Source of the DNA: Achatina immaculata
Taxonomy: Eukaryota > Mollusca > Gastropoda > Stylommatophora > Achatinidae
Assembly: GCA_009760885.1 (NCBI GenBank)
Contig: CM019707.1
Location: 31,909,602-31,973,601, forward strand
Direction: 5' to 3'
Length of the DNA stretch: 64,000 nucleotides
Shown here: positions 11,464 to 23,699 of the stretch, in pieces
How the letters are laid out: every line of letters starts with the position of its first letter
How positions within the stretch are numbered: position 1 is the stretch's first letter
The notes under the pieces: generated by a model
The model's database searches: none
Seen by the model: the letters and a program-made list of their open reading frames with translations, nothing else
Told to the model about the DNA's origin: nothing
Made by a program: the position numbers and the translations under genes

Positions 11464-11926
11464 TAATGTAATATCCTTCCTCGTTTTTGCGTCCGAAAGC
11501 CGGAAAACAACTAAAGAAATAGACAACAAATTAAACTATTTTGAAAACAAATGCCTGAGGGGAATATTCGGTATCAAGTGGAACGAATTCAAGAACAATG
11601 CAGAGATAAGACAGATGACTGAACAACAACCAGTCTCATGGGTGATCAGGAAAAGGAGATGGACATATGTTGGTCACTTGATGAGAAGAAATGATCAGAG
11701 AATCCCAAAACAAGCTATCAAGTGGAACACAACAGGCCAAAGAAAAAGGGGCAGACCGCGTGAAACTCTGAAGAGGACATTATTAAGAGAGGCCAAGTTA
11801 ACAGGCATAAAATCCTTTGATCAGGTTGAAAGACTCGCCGAAGACAGGAAAAATTGGCGAACTACTTTGCGAGCCCTATGTGACGTTTAACGGCACGGGA
11901 AGGATATAAGATATAAGATATAAGGT
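11464..11926 (+). mobile_element. RTE LINE family B, 3' end
   Basis: 5'-truncated. The frame encodes the family B C-terminus: FENKCLRGIFGIKW, then [30 protein letters not shown] and EDRKNWRTTLRALCDV. The coding end at 11890 is intact. The tail is (GATATAA)n at about 11905-11926. It abuts a - strand family A fragment tail to tail. Confidence 0.88.
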
Positions 11927-11927
11927 C

Positions 11928-12575
11928 TGTCAGTCAGTCATCCTTGCGGAACTCTGTCTCCCTAACAGCTCTCATGTAGGCCTTTCGGTTGTAAGCAAGA
12001 TGCCCTGCTGCTGATGCATCCATTTGCAGATTATTAACGATGTCTTGCAGCCATCTTCGCTTTGGTCTTCCTCTTTCTTTTTCCCATTATGTACCTTTCC
12101 AAGACTGTCTTCTCTAAATTATCATGATGTTTAATGTGTCCAAAATATTTAAGTTTTCTCTGTTTAATACTCTTTACTAGCCAGTCTTCTTCAATATTAA
12201 GTTCTTGTAGTATGGATATATTTGATCTTTTTTTGTGTCTGTGATATCTGAAGAACTCTTCTGTAGCATTTACATTCAAAGGCATTTATGTGTTTCTCAG
12301 TTGTTTTGTTAAGTGTCCAGGTCTCACAGGTATATAAGATGCATGCCCATAAAAAAATCTTATTTTTGTGGTTCTGTCTTTTCCTCTCCACAGATTCTTT
12401 AGTTGTTTTACTTCATGAAGTGCAATAGATGTTCTCCTTTTAATTTCCCTCATTGTATCTCCAATATTAATTAGTAATGATCCAAGATATTAAAAACTCT
12501 CCACCTCTTCCAATTTGTCCTCATTGATATATATTTCAGCTGCCTTGTTTGTTTTGCCAGTTGTCATCGCTCTGT
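11928..12575 (-). mobile_element. RTE LINE family A, 3' fragment
   Basis: The reverse complement covers the family A region from the TTGKTNKAAEI stretch to the C-terminus (SILQELNIEEDWLVK, GHIKHHDNLEKTVLE). Frameshifts split it into two overlapping frames (12391-12197 and 12285-12034). It keeps the Glu codon that is a stop in the 2.9-kb and 9.3-kb copies. Confidence 0.82.
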
Positions 12576-13960
12576 CATTAATCTTTATTCCTGAATCAAT
12601 ACTTCTTCCCTGCATACCGCTGCAGCTTTGTGTGGCCTGAAGAGCTCAGAGTTAGTTCTCCGTTTGAACTCCGCCTTAACCCTTCTGCATCAAAGATTTA
12701 CTAGTCAGACAAGTTTTTTTTTCCTTTTAAATTCTATGTCTAAGTTTTTCTTTAACGGATGAAAATTTAAAATTGTATTTAAATATGTCAATCAAAATGT
12801 AAGTCTTGGATTTTTATCGGTTCGTATGTTAAATTATCTTTCGTAAATTTTATTTCAAAATCCATTTTAAAAAAAATTAAACGATAGGACGTAGCTTAAA
12901 AAAATAACTGACTGTAACAAGCATCGACTTTTTTACTTTCTTTTAATGGACAAGAACTGTTTGAACCCCCCTCCCCCCCCCCCACCCCCCAAACCACAGC
13001 TTAGCTGTGCCCGGAGACAGGTCAAGAAACTCGTGCATTTCTGTCTATTTCAAGTGACTACGGAACATTGTCCCTGCAGTCGGTCATGCCAGTCCACCAT
13101 TTCCGATTCAGTTCAATAATTCGCTCTTATTTCATGGCAAGACATTCAACCGGAAACAGCATATCAAGTGTTTCTTGTTTCTTTCTCTTCACAGCATCTA
13201 AATTCAAACTGTTTATGTATTGATTTCAGCAGAAGTAATCATTTGTTTGTAAAATTCTATAGTTGTGAACATTTCCGCTGCTCCTGACAGAAAATAAATC
13301 AATCCTTCAACAATTGTAGATATATTTGTTCGCTCTCTCCGTCTACACACACGTCAATTTAAAAAAAAGGCATGCACGCTAGATTCCAGGCGAGTTTTAT
13401 CCGAGTACTCAAAGTCAATCATACGGGATGAACAAAGATATGGCCTCTTAGCATCCTTTTGGCCATTTACTTTCTGTCTCTATACAACTGGGGTTAGATA
13501 CAGTGCCAATAAAGCCAGGTACAAATGTTTACAATTAGAAAGAGGCTTTCATTCAGTAAAGTAATAAAACACAGTGTTATATGGTTAAATCTCAAAGAAA
13601 TCATATACAAAGCATTTTTAGACGTGAGAGAAAGAAAAATCTGTTTGCTACCTAAGCCATCAATGGCTGTGTGGTAAAAAATCGTGGCGCCTGGGAAGAG
13701 AACGAGATCATGACATATAAATTTCGACACTTAGATGCATTCTCTCGCCGGCAATACATTTTTGAGACAGAAATAAACACATGGTCTGCTGCAAATGTCT
13801 AGTGTATAGTGGGCAACAATAACAACAAATAAAAGATTGTCTGCGGAAGACTTGAGTCTAAGCGACGGAATTTCTGTGTAATGATCTCATTCCCTTTCTG
13901 GGTGTCGCAATTTTCGTCCAGACAGGCTTCGATGGCTGCGATATCAAGGATCTTTGTTAG
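12576..13960. other. No gene recognised
   Basis: AT-rich sequence with a poly-C run at about 12966-12990. A 78-residue - strand open frame (13494-13730) is the longest, is not family-like, and is probably chance. Confidence 0.5.
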
Positions 13961-14150
13961 GGGTGCAAGATAGCTAAGCTGATTAGTGCGCTGTTCTCGT
14001 GTGGCTAGATGACTGTTCGTCCTACCGGAGTCCGTTGTTCAAGTCCTAGGTAATTCTCTTGTAATTTTTCTTTCTCTCACATCTAAAAGTGCTTTGTCTA
14101 TGATTTCTTCTAGGTCTAAGCATACAGCACTGTGTTCTATCACTTTCCAA
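13961..14150 (+). mobile_element. tRNA-derived SINE, family 1, copy 2
   Basis: gggtgcaagatagctaagct starts a tRNA-like head with box-B-like gttcaagtcc. The T-rich body has agtgctttgtctatgattt, as in the 1.6-kb copy. It has no clear tail or target duplication. Confidence 0.62.
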
Positions 14151-14299
14151 CAAAGCCAGACACACTGCAGATTCAATATCAGCTGTATTAGCAAGAATTC
14201 ACAAAATATTTAGAAACAAAAGGGGAAAGGTGGAGTGGAGGGCGCTAAAGAAGCCATCACTCAGATTACATCAGCTGTGTTTGTTAACTGTTAATTGAA

Positions 14300-14935
14300 A
14301 GGTAAAGGTAGTCCCATAGCAAATGCCGTGGGGGATGAAGCGTTAGAGGATGGATTTGAATCCCAAAGTTGTACTCTTACTAGTGATAGTTCTACGTAGC
14401 GTCTCCCTTGGCCCGCCTTGCTTTCTTTTGCCCTTCGATGACCATGTGAGGGAGTCTGGATTCGTCCATTCTGAGAACGTGGGTGAGATAGGCCCAACGA
14501 CGTCTTTTGATGTATCTTGATACGTAGACTCAGTTCAATTCCTGTCTTACTGACTCGTTCGGACCATATGATTTCAATAGTCTGCGGAGACATTTGTTCT
14601 CAAATGCATCAAGTCTTTGATTGAGTAGACTGGCTGATTTCCAACTCGCACAATCGAATTTTAACACTGGGATCACACAGGAGTTGAACATTTTAATTAA
14701 GTTTTGTGGTTTTACTGAGCGTATTTGACTTCCAGATAGTAGACAGTTTATTGAAAGTATCGGAAGCCATTGCAATGCGGGACTCGATTTCTTGTGTTGT
14801 ATCACCCGAGGTTGATATTTTGCTTCCCAAATAGGTGAAATTGTGTACTTTTTCAAAAGCAAAACCGTTTAGCAAGATCTCGTCACGCCTATTTGTGAGA
14901 TCAATATGTTGTCCCTTATTAATTAGATGTTATAT
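14300..14935 (-). mobile_element. RTE-like LINE family C, 3' fragment
   Basis: The - strand encodes YLGSKISTSGDTTQEIESRI, then a frameshift to LDAFENKCLRRLL and a further piece, RRRWAYLTHVLRMDESRLP after the next break. The order is that of the RT C-terminal region (YLGS ... FENKCLRR ... GHVLRM). It relates to the fragment at 35855 more than to families A or B. Confidence 0.75.
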
Positions 14936-15220
14936 AATGAGTATATTTAAAAAAACCCATGGTGCACCGTGAGGTGAACATGTCAGCACTGACTTTCCAC
15001 GCTATCGATGGTGAAACTCCTCGATTACTTGCATAGTTTTCTGCCCTTATGCCTAGCCTCGTCTACGGCCGACTAGAAACGTGTGCCTTCTCGGGAATAT
15101 CTTACCTCAGAATTCCACATCTTGTTGAAGCTGGTTATGGACATTACATGGGGTGTTTCCTCCATACTGAAGCTCTTCACAGCTCACGCTTAACTCTTTG
15201 ACTCTTAAATTAATTTCCAT

Positions 15221-15362
15221 GCTCTGCCTGAATACATTTTGATGAGAACTTTTGGTAGAAATAGCTTGGAAGGAAGTTATTCTATAATTTAAAAACATGG
15301 ATTGGGTTAGAAAAGTGCTACTTCTACTTCTTATTTTATTTAGATTTTAGCTAAATATCGCT
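15221..15362. repeat. Repeat R300 5' flank copy
   Basis: gctctgcctgaatacatttt through ctaaatatcg matches 46600-46735, the stretch directly upstream of R300 copy 4. R300 proper does not follow here, so either the family is longer than 320 bp with mostly truncated copies, or two repeats are adjacent at 46.6 kb. Confidence 0.6.
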
Positions 15363-15504
15363 CTTATATTCGATATTTATCGAATATAACATGTAATTTG
15401 CTTATTTGTGCATGACAGGGCAACACCGTCAGTGTTGTTATGGAGTGGAAGTATTAATGTAGATCATAATAGCAACATGAACAGGTATTCCAGGTGTGAT
15501 AGTA

Positions 15505-18056
15505 CTGTTTTGTAATTATGTAACATTGTGCCTGCCTGTGTTTTAGTTATCTGACATAGCGCCTGTGTTTTGTTATGTGACATTATGCCTGTGATAATTA
15601 TATGACATTGTGTGTGTTATAATTATGTGACATTGTGCCTGTGTTATAATTATGTGACACTGTGCTTGTGTTATAGTTATGTGACATTGTGCCTGTGTTA
15701 TAATTATGTGACACTGTGCCTGTGTTATAGTTATGTGACACTGTGCCTGTGTTGTAGTTATGTGACATTGTGCCTGTGTTATAATTATGTGACATTGTGC
15801 CTGTGTTTTAGTTATGTGACATTGTGCCTGTGTTTTAGTTATGTGACATTGTGCCTGTGTTTTAGTTATGTGACATTGTGCCTGTGATAATTATGTGACA
15901 TTGTGCCTGTATTATAGTTATGTGACATTGTGCCTGTGTTTTTTTTTGCCTGTGTTATAATTATGTGACATTGTGCCTGTGTTATAATTATGCGACATTG
16001 TGCCTGTGTTATAATTATGCGACATTGTGCCTGTGTTATAGTTATGTGACATTGTGCCTGTGTTATAGTTATGTGACATTGTGCCTGTGTTATAATTATG
16101 CGACATTGTGCCTGTGTTATAGTTATGTGACATTGTGCCTGTGTTATAGTTATGTGACATTGTGCCTGTGTTATAGTTATGTGACATTGTGCCTGTGTTA
16201 TAGTTATGTGACATTGTGCCTGTGTTATAGTTATGTGACATTGTGCCTGTGTTATAGTTATGTGACATTGTGCCTGTGTTATAATTATGTGACATTGTGC
16301 CTGTGTTATAGTTATGCGACATTGTGCCTGTGTTATAATTATGCGACATTGTGCCTGTGTTATAATTATGCGACATTGTGCCTGTGTTATAATTATGCGA
16401 CATTGTGCCTGTGTTATAATTATGCGACATTGTGCCTGTGTTATAATTATGTGACATTGTGCCTGTGTTATAATTATGCGACATTGTGCCTGTGTTATAA
16501 TTATGCGACATTGTGCCTGTGTTATAATTATGTGACATTGTGCCTGTGTTATAATTATGTGACATTGTGCCTGTGTTATAATTATGCGACATTGTGCCTG
16601 TGTTATAATTATGCGACATTGTGCCTGTGTTATAATTATGCGACATTGTGCCTGTGTTATAATTATGCGACATTGTGCCTGTGTTATAATTATGCGACAT
16701 TGTGCCTGTGTTATAATTATGCGACATTGTGCCTGTGTTATAATTATGCGACATTGTGCCTGTGTTATAATTATGCGACATTGTGCCTGTGTTATAATTA
16801 TGTGACATTGTGCCTGTGTTATAATTATGCGACATTGTGCCTGTGTTATAATTATGCGACATTGTGCCTGTGTTATAATTATGTGACATTGTGCCTGTGT
16901 TATAATTATGTGACATTGTGCCTGTGTTATAATTATGCGACATTGTGCCTGTGTTATAATTATGCGACATTGTGCCTGTGTTATAATTATGCGACATTGT
17001 GCCTGTGTTATAATTATGCGACATTGTGCCTGTGTTATAATTATGCGACATTGTGCCTGTGTTATAATTATGCGACATTGTGCCTGTGTTATAATTATGC
17101 GACATTGTGCCTGTGTTATAATTATGCGACATTGTGCCTGTGTTATAATTATGTGACATTGTGCCTGTGTCATAATTATGCGACATTGTGCCTGTGTTAT
17201 AATTATGTGACATTGTGCCTGTGTTATAATTATGCGACATTGTGCCTGTGTTATAATTATGCGACATTGTGCCTGTGTTATAATTATGCGACATTGTGCC
17301 TGTGTTATAATTATGTGACATTGTGCCTGTGTTATAATTATGCGACATTGTGCCTGTGTTATAATTATGTGACATTGTGCCTGTGTTATAATTATGCGAC
17401 ATTGTGCCTGTGTTATAATTATGTGACATTGTGCCTGTGTTATAATTATGTGACATTGTGCCTGTGTTATAATTATGTGACATTGTGCCTGTGTTATAAT
17501 TATGTGACATTGTGCCTGTGTTATAATTATGCGACATTGTGCCTGTGTTATAATTATGCGACATTGTGCCTGTGTTATAATTATGTGACATTGTGCCTGT
17601 GTTATAATTATGCGACATTGTGCCTGTGTTATAATTATGCGACATTGTGCCTGTGTTATAATTATGTGACATTGTGCCTGTGTTATAATTATGCGACATT
17701 GTGCCTGTGTTATAATTATGTGACATTGTGCCTGTGTTATAATTATGCGACATTGTGCCTGTGTTATAATTATGTGACATTGTGCCTGTGTTATAATTAT
17801 GTGACATTGTGCCTGTGTTATAATTATGCGACATTGTGCCTGTGTTATAATTATGCGACATTGTGCCTGTGTTATAATTATGTGACATTGTGCCTGTGTT
17901 ATAATTATGCGACATTGTGCCTGTGTTATAATTATGCGACATTGTGCCTGTGTTATAATTATGTGACATTGTGCCTGTGTTATAATTATGCGACATTGTG
18001 CCTGTGTTATAATTATGTGACATTGTGCCTGTGTTATAATTATGCGACATTGTGCC
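15505..18056. repeat. 27-bp minisatellite, about 94 units
   Basis: The unit is 27 bp (gtgacattgtgcctgtgtta plus taattat). It is degenerate at 15505-15960 (gttttagt and similar variants, one poly-T break at 15938) and almost perfect from 15960. Units differ mainly at one site, gtgac or gcgac (TpG or CpG), and at aat or agt. Because 27 is a multiple of 3 and the unit lacks stops in several frames, it yields false ORFs of 700-731 residues on both strands; none is a gene. Confidence 0.97.
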
Positions 18057-18159
18057 TGCAACTATAAGATTAAACTACTCGTAGATTTTTATTTTTCTGC
18101 AATACAATTACGCCAACACATTTTTCTTCATCTTTCTGTCTATTTGCTCGCTTGCACGT

Positions 18160-18500
18160 GTGTGTATGTATGTATGTATGTATGTATGTGTATATGTGCG
18201 TATGCATGTATGTATGTATGTATGTATGCATGTATGTATGCATGTATGTATGTATGTATGTATGCATGTATGTATGTATGTATGTATGCATGTATGTATG
18301 CATGTATGTATGTATGCATGTATGTATGTATGTATGCATGTATGTATGTATGCATGTATGTATGTATGTATGTATGTATGTATGTATGCATGTATGTATG
18401 TATGTATGTATGTATGTATGTATGTATGTATGTATGTATGTATGTATGCATGCATGTATGTATGTATGTATGTATGTATGTATGTATGTATGTATGTATG
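18160..18500. repeat. (TATG)n microsatellite with CATG variants
   Basis: About 340 bp of tatg units with scattered tgca/catg variants. It is open in several frames as Met-Tyr-Val-Cys or Tyr-Ile-His-Thr runs, all artefacts. It lies 100 bp after the 27-bp array. Confidence 0.97.
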
Positions 18501-18614
18501 CCTATTTAACTGTTTGTCTGTATATATGCTTGTCTGTATATATTAGACTCGAGTCGGGTTGAGGGTTGGACTTGAACATTTGCTCGCGATCTGCCCATAT
18601 TTAGTCAACTGACT

Positions 18615-19300
18615 CGCTTTACAGACTTCACCAAGACTTTTGATAGGGTAAAACATGAATAACTAACTGAACGTCTGAAAGAGATTAATTTAGAAGAAGA
18701 ATTTTAAAAATAGCATCAGTGTAGCGAGCAACTCGTACTGGAAACAGGTAACAACTGTAAGATATAATAATGAATATTTAAAGCGTATTGATATAAACAC
18801 AGGGGTCAGACAAGGATGTGTGCGGTCTCCTTGCTTGTTCAGTTTTTACACAGTGAAAGTATTCAAGAATATTAGTGAGATGCCTGGGCTAGTCATTAAT
18901 AAAACAACAGTTACAACTTGAGAAACAATTCTGCCAGCACCAAATCCAGATGACTTACAGAATCATCTGACGCAAATAATCAACACGCAGCAAGAATATC
19001 AACTAGAAATAAATATTAAAAAGACAAAGGTCGTGGCAATCAGCAGGGAAGAACAAAAACCAACTGTGAACATAGCTCGTAAAAATAAATAGAGACACAC
19101 AAGAACAAGTTACACAATACAGATATTTGGGACACTTCGTAACAATGATTGGAAATACGAACGACAATTTGTTTGGCCAAATGTACATTCAATAAAATGA
19201 AAAAAAAAGTCTTACATTACAACATATAACACAACAACGGAAGATGAGTGTCATCAAATGTTATGTATACCCAACACTACCCCATGTAGTAAAAGCGCGA
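18615..19300 (+). mobile_element. Decayed LINE reverse transcriptase
   Basis: Recognisable RT pieces in order: a K-x-FDRVKHE start (domain 2 motif), then INTGVRQGCVRSPCLFSFYT, then LEINIKKTKVVAIS. In-frame stops and the loss of the YADD box show that it is dead. It is an RTE-like RT, but not a close copy of family A or B. Confidence 0.75.
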
Positions 19301-19355
19301 ACAATTAATTAGAATTTTTTTTTTAATCGAGGCACTTGAAATATGAATTCGACTA

Positions 19356-19630
19356 GGCAATCAGCGACCCACAGCTGACCAAGACCCTGTCCCACCTTTC
19401 CGTTGGTACCCCCAATAACAGGCCTAGCCTGGCTAACGGGGCAGGGGTCACCATAGTCTCCATGGTGGTGAAGTCTGCTACAGAAGTATTACACACCCCC
19501 TGCTTTTTTAGCCGTACTCTGGGACTGAAAAAGTAGCCGCCATAACCCGCTCCCACGCCGATACGATGCTGTACCTCAACACCTCTACAACTTTGGCTGC
19601 AAAGAACACCTGCTCGCAGTTACAGGGAGA
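19356..19630. repeat. Interspersed repeat R300, copy 2
   Basis: It matches copy 1 from cagctgacc onward but lacks the about 35 bp before it. The GC-rich core taacaggcctagcctggcta is identical. Confidence 0.85.
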
Positions 19631-19639
19631 TAGTACAAG

Positions 19640-20060
19640 ACTAGCTCTTTCCGTGCGTATGGTCGAATTTTCGACATTTCCGGTGGTCCCAAGCTACCGT
19701 ATGGTCGACAATTGTTTGTTTCATTAAAACAAGCGGTGTAACATTTAGATTGTACATATTTCGTCCGCGATTCCGCTGACACTTTCAAAATGGAGAATGC
19801 GTGCCTAGTTACGAGCGATGCCGAACGAGAACAAGGACGCGAAGCATGGAAATTTTTCAATTTTTGACGATGTAGATAGGGGTATGGACATAGCCTATGG
19901 CCACCCCGCTGCTCTTGAATGTTTTCTAAGTAGATCTAGACATATTTAGACGACTGGAGAAGTAGTTAGGAGGTTAGTTCAGACATTCATTCAGCGAGAA
20001 TGCAATACAGAGTCACAATACGAGATCGACAAGTAGATCTACACATCTCAGATGGTAAGT
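19640..20060 (+). promoter_or_regulatory. DNAJC19: CpG-richer patch; candidate DNAJC19 exon 1
   Basis: DNAJC19 needs a first exon whose coding part is just ATG, because the second exon begins in phase with the Ala that follows Met. ATG at 20052-20054, directly followed by the consensus donor GTAAGT (20055-20060) and preceded by cag, fits exactly. The 400 bp before it are richer in CpG than the surroundings, as expected for a promoter in a mosaically methylated invertebrate genome. The implied first intron is 8.8 kb. This is inference; only a transcript could settle it. A 25-codon ORF at 19792 is also present and has no known relative. Confidence 0.4.
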
Positions 20061-20367
20061 AGGGGTAAGTAGCGCGGATCTAGACCTAGGCGATGGTGAG
20101 CTGGCCACAATCAGTGTCTAAAAATCACGTTACTTCTTTTTTCCTACAAAAACTCTGCATTTATGAAATTTTCATTCATTTAGCTATACTTTGAAACATA
20201 TTAAGTATACGGAAGTACATGGAACTACTGTTTTCCATTCCATTTTACAACTAGACCCCCTTACAGACAAGACCCGCGTTTTTACTCCCGCACCCAACGA
20301 CACGTCCGTGTTTCTTCTCCCACACGGGAAGAGCTAGACAAAAGAATAGGATGGATTTCAAAGACCA

Positions 20368-20402
20368 AGAGAGAGAGAGAGAGGGAGAGAGAGAGAGAGA
20401 GA
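20368..20402. repeat. (GA)n microsatellite
   Basis: About 16 GA units with one gg interruption. Confidence 0.9.
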
Positions 20403-20409
20403 ACGTAGA

Positions 20410-20700
20410 AAAAAATTACCAAATCAACTAAAACTGAAAAGAGAATTTTAAAAAAGAGACAAGAACCAGGCATTTAAAATATTTTGGTTATATTGAGGCA
20501 TAATACAGTTATGAAAAACAGAGAGGAAAAAAAAGAGTAAGAGGACGACAACGATGAAGATTAGTGGACAACGTTAAAAAAAATAAAATGGACTGAACTT
20601 GACTGGGTGCACTGTGAAAACGAAGGACAGAACAAGTTGCAGGACTATAGCAGTCGACTTCCCACGGGGAGAGTGCACAAGATTATGAGTCAAATGACAG
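20410..20700 (+). mobile_element. LINE 3' end fragment
   Basis: Across frames the + strand gives HLKYFGYIEA, KRVRGRQRWRLVDNVKK and an LDWV..C..N..Q stretch, matching the RTE C-terminal pattern (LKYFGHI ... RGRPRxRWxDNIK ... W). Frameshifts are numerous, so it is a relic. Confidence 0.6.
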
Positions 20701-20824
20701 AATGGTTCTATCCGAACGTAATATTAGCAAGATGTCTATAACAACCTCAGTGATGACCTTCTCATATGTACTGCTTGTTCTCTGTTCCCGTTCAGCTGTA
20801 CAATACAGTATATTGTTACTGGAG

Positions 20825-21160
20825 TTCCGCGGTTGTGTACTGGTTAGTGTCCTTGCTTGCGAACAGAAACGCAATTTCCCATCGAGGGGTTAGTGTTTTT
20901 CAGGCTGACTTGCACCAGGGTCAATCCAGTTCCAAGAAATGAGTACCAGGGATTTGTCAACGGAGATAAAACAGCTAGGACATGTACTGACCTCACTACC
21001 TCTTACAGTGTCGTGGCTAGGACATGTGCTGACCTAACTACCTCTTACATTGATGTGGCTACGACATGTGCTGACCTAACTACCTCTTACAATGATGTGG
21101 CTACGACATGTGCTGACCTACCTACCTCTTACATTGATGTGATAGAACATGTGTAAGCAA
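20825..21160 (+). mobile_element. SINE-like unit with 42-bp tandem repeat
   Basis: gttgtgtactggttagtgtc resembles the tRNA-like head of the SINEs at 62118 and 25215. It is followed by a gagtaccaggg body motif. From 20975 to 21152 a 42-bp unit (ct(a)(g/c)gacatgtgctgacc ... ctcttacattgatgtgg) is repeated four times. Confidence 0.5.
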
Positions 21161-22154
21161 GGTTTTACACTTCTATGGCATACAGATGCCATAGGACTTT
21201 TTTTTTAAAACTTAACTTGGACAAGTTAAGAGACAAAAGAGTAGCAACTCGAACTTGGTTCTGGACTTGAAAGTAGTAATTTGTGATCAAAGCCTCCGAG
21301 AGAAATTTTCGCAAGCTGCTGTAAAACTCTCTTCCTTCCTCTTCGTCGTCCTTCCCTTATCTGTTTTCGTCTATTACTATCCCCCCTCCCCCCAAGCAGT
21401 CCTAACCTTAAAACAAGCAACCCCCCCCCCCCCCCCTCATCCATCTCATGGGTTCTGTTTGCGAATCAAATTTAGATTCGTCCCGTTGGACTTGAATGCT
21501 GCACTACTTTTACGTCGTTCGGGAAATCATAATTTTGTGTGATAAAGCCCAGTAAGAAAACGGCAAAACAGATTTCAAAGAGCTGGAGCTAACATACAAT
21601 TATTAATAATATCCGGCGCAGCTGCCTTGTATTTCTCCATAACCCGTATTACCTTTCACCTTCATGAAATCATTTGTTTCGTAGATTATAGTTTTACTTT
21701 TCGTTCTGGACATTTCTGAAAATTGTGTAAACAAAGTCTACCGTAAAACACCGGCGCAGTAGAAACACGCTTGTGAATTTCGTCATTTTGTGTGGTCGAA
21801 GAGAGGGAGAGAAAGTGTTTGTCGTAGTTGTCCAAGGTATTGTTTTCTAAGCATCTGATCAATGCCAAGCGCTGGATTTGATGCGTTTGAGGAGCCTCAT
21901 GTTCGGGAAGTTAGGCCACACATGGTAATATATTAAAATCTTTGTGACCTCTTATGACATTGTTACTTTCAACTTTCCATCACCAGTGCATAGAACGAAT
22001 CGCAAGTTCCATTATCAGCCATACACAAATCTCAACTGTCAAAACAAAAGAAAACATTGTTGACGCTGTAGTTAGTAGGACATGAGATTTTGGCATACGC
22101 TGTGATACGATTTTTTTGCCAATGATGAAAGAGCAGATGCGAGACACGAAAGCT
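21161..22154. other. No gene recognised
   Basis: Mixed AT-rich DNA with poly-C tracts at 21381 and 21421-21437. No domain is visible in the 60-95-residue open frames. Confidence 0.5.
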
Positions 22155-22660
22155 ATGTTACGAGTACAAGATTATGGAACGCTGGAACCACGATTTGAAC
22201 TCGTTATTCAGCTACACCTAACATTCTCCTCTTCCACAATCCCGCTCCACTGATTTCCACTCCCTTCTCACTTGTTACACATAGCTCAGAACCTCCTCAC
22301 AGCATCACATTACAACCCGTCTACCCTAACTATAATCACATATTTCGCCCTCTCCCGGCAAGATTACCATTGTATCACTCTCTCTCCACTCCACGGTTTC
22401 CCCACCCACCACCCTCACTTACGACTCACCTATCACACATCCCAATTCTCCATTTAAATACACTGCACTGTGCACATTTCTGACACACAATGTCGGACAG
22501 GCCACAGCTTACAAGTTAAAGCTAAGTGATCTATTCATTTTATTTGATTTTTTTTTTAACACAGCGCACATGTGAATTTATAGTTTATCTTTTCTCTCTG
22601 TTTCATTGTACTGTGTGTTTTTGTATGATTAAAGCTCACACAGAAACGTCACAACTATAT
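22155..22660 (+). repeat. Unknown repeat E3, copy 1
   Basis: About 500 bp also found at 48710-49209 (inverted) and 50268-50756 plus 52525-52580. Shared landmarks are attcagctacacctaacattc near the start and tgtgtttctgt(c)tgattaa near the end. The translation TITYFALSRQDYHCITLSPL is similar in all three copies, with no known domain. Confidence 0.75.
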
Positions 22661-22667
22661 TTTACAT

Positions 22668-22962
22668 CCTTCTCATGTTAAGCATCACATAGGGCTCATA
22701 TAGTTGTTTGCCAAGATTTTCTGTTCTCAGTGTGTCTTTCAACTTCATCAAGGGATTTTATGCCCACTAAACTGGCTTCTCTTAACAATGTCCTCTTTAG
22801 AGTTTCACGTGGTCGACCTCTTTCTTCAGCCTGTTGTTTTCCACTAGATAGCTTGTTTTGGTATTCTCTGATTGTTTCTTCTCATCACATGGCTTACATA
22901 TGTCCATCTTCTTTTTCTGATCACCCATGAGACAGGTTGTTGTTTGCTCATCTGTCGGTGTG
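22668..22962 (-). mobile_element. RTE LINE family B, 3' fragment
   Basis: The reverse complement reads [20 protein letters not shown] and RIPKQAI, the family B C-terminal region, with stops. It lies directly after E3 copy 1. Confidence 0.78.
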
Positions 22963-23289
22963 ATGGTCCAGTTATCTTCCTACTGATTTCCTTGGTTGTT
23001 TTGTTTTTTATTTTTTAACAAGGTTTTTTGTTAAATAAACCAGTCATGGTAACCGACAACCTCCCAAAGTTTATTTTTCTCTTTTTTTTTAATAAGTAAT
23101 TTGCTGGTTAATATGATCACTGGTTATAACACCATTGCCACTCACCAGATTTATATACAGCGGAGCCCTGTCATTCATGACCATTTCGTTCCAGTTTTAG
23201 GTGCAGTTGAAACACTTTTCACATATTTTTTTTCTTTTCTAGTTTAATATGACATGTGGAAGATTTATTCTTCCCTAACATTCTCATAA

Positions 23290-23690
23290 TCTTGGAATCA
23301 TCATCATCAGGTGCCGTGCCGACTGGCGTTGGCTATTATGCTTCTCCAGAGTACATGATCCTTCATGCTGGCCATTAGATCAGTTGGTGATCTCTTCTCA
23401 CACCATCTCATCAGACTTTCCAGTATCATTTCTCTTGGTCTTCCCCTGGCTCTTCTTCCTTCTGTTTTTCCTGTTGTTAAGTATTTTCAGTGCCCCTCTC
23501 TTCTCATTGCATGTCCTATGAAAGTACATTGTCTGTCTCATTTTTTTTGTTTTGACAAGATTTTTTTTGTATCTCCCGCTCTTCTCAAACATTCTCCGTT
23601 AGTTATTTTTGTTGTCAAGGGAATTTGCAACATTCTTCTAACATCTCTGCTGCTTTTGTACAGACCTGCCTGTTGTCAATGACCCACATC
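23290..23690 (-). mobile_element. LINE 3' fragment of a fourth type
   Basis: The - strand, over several frames, gives a basic, Gly- and Arg-rich C-terminal RT region ending in a WPA..RIMYSG stretch and an (ATG)n-like end (gatgatgattcc at 23300). The order suits an RTE-type C-terminus, but the copy is badly broken. Confidence 0.45.
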
Positions 23691-23699
23691 TTTGTACAG

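Noticed and set aside
15866..18067. Open frames of 700-731 residues as repeat proteins
   Set aside because: They arise from a 27-bp tandem repeat without stops; similar frames exist on both strands and there is no start context, domain or splice signal.
18042..18562. Cys/Tyr/Val-rich frames of 89-155 residues
   Set aside because: Translation of the (TATG)n microsatellite in all frames.
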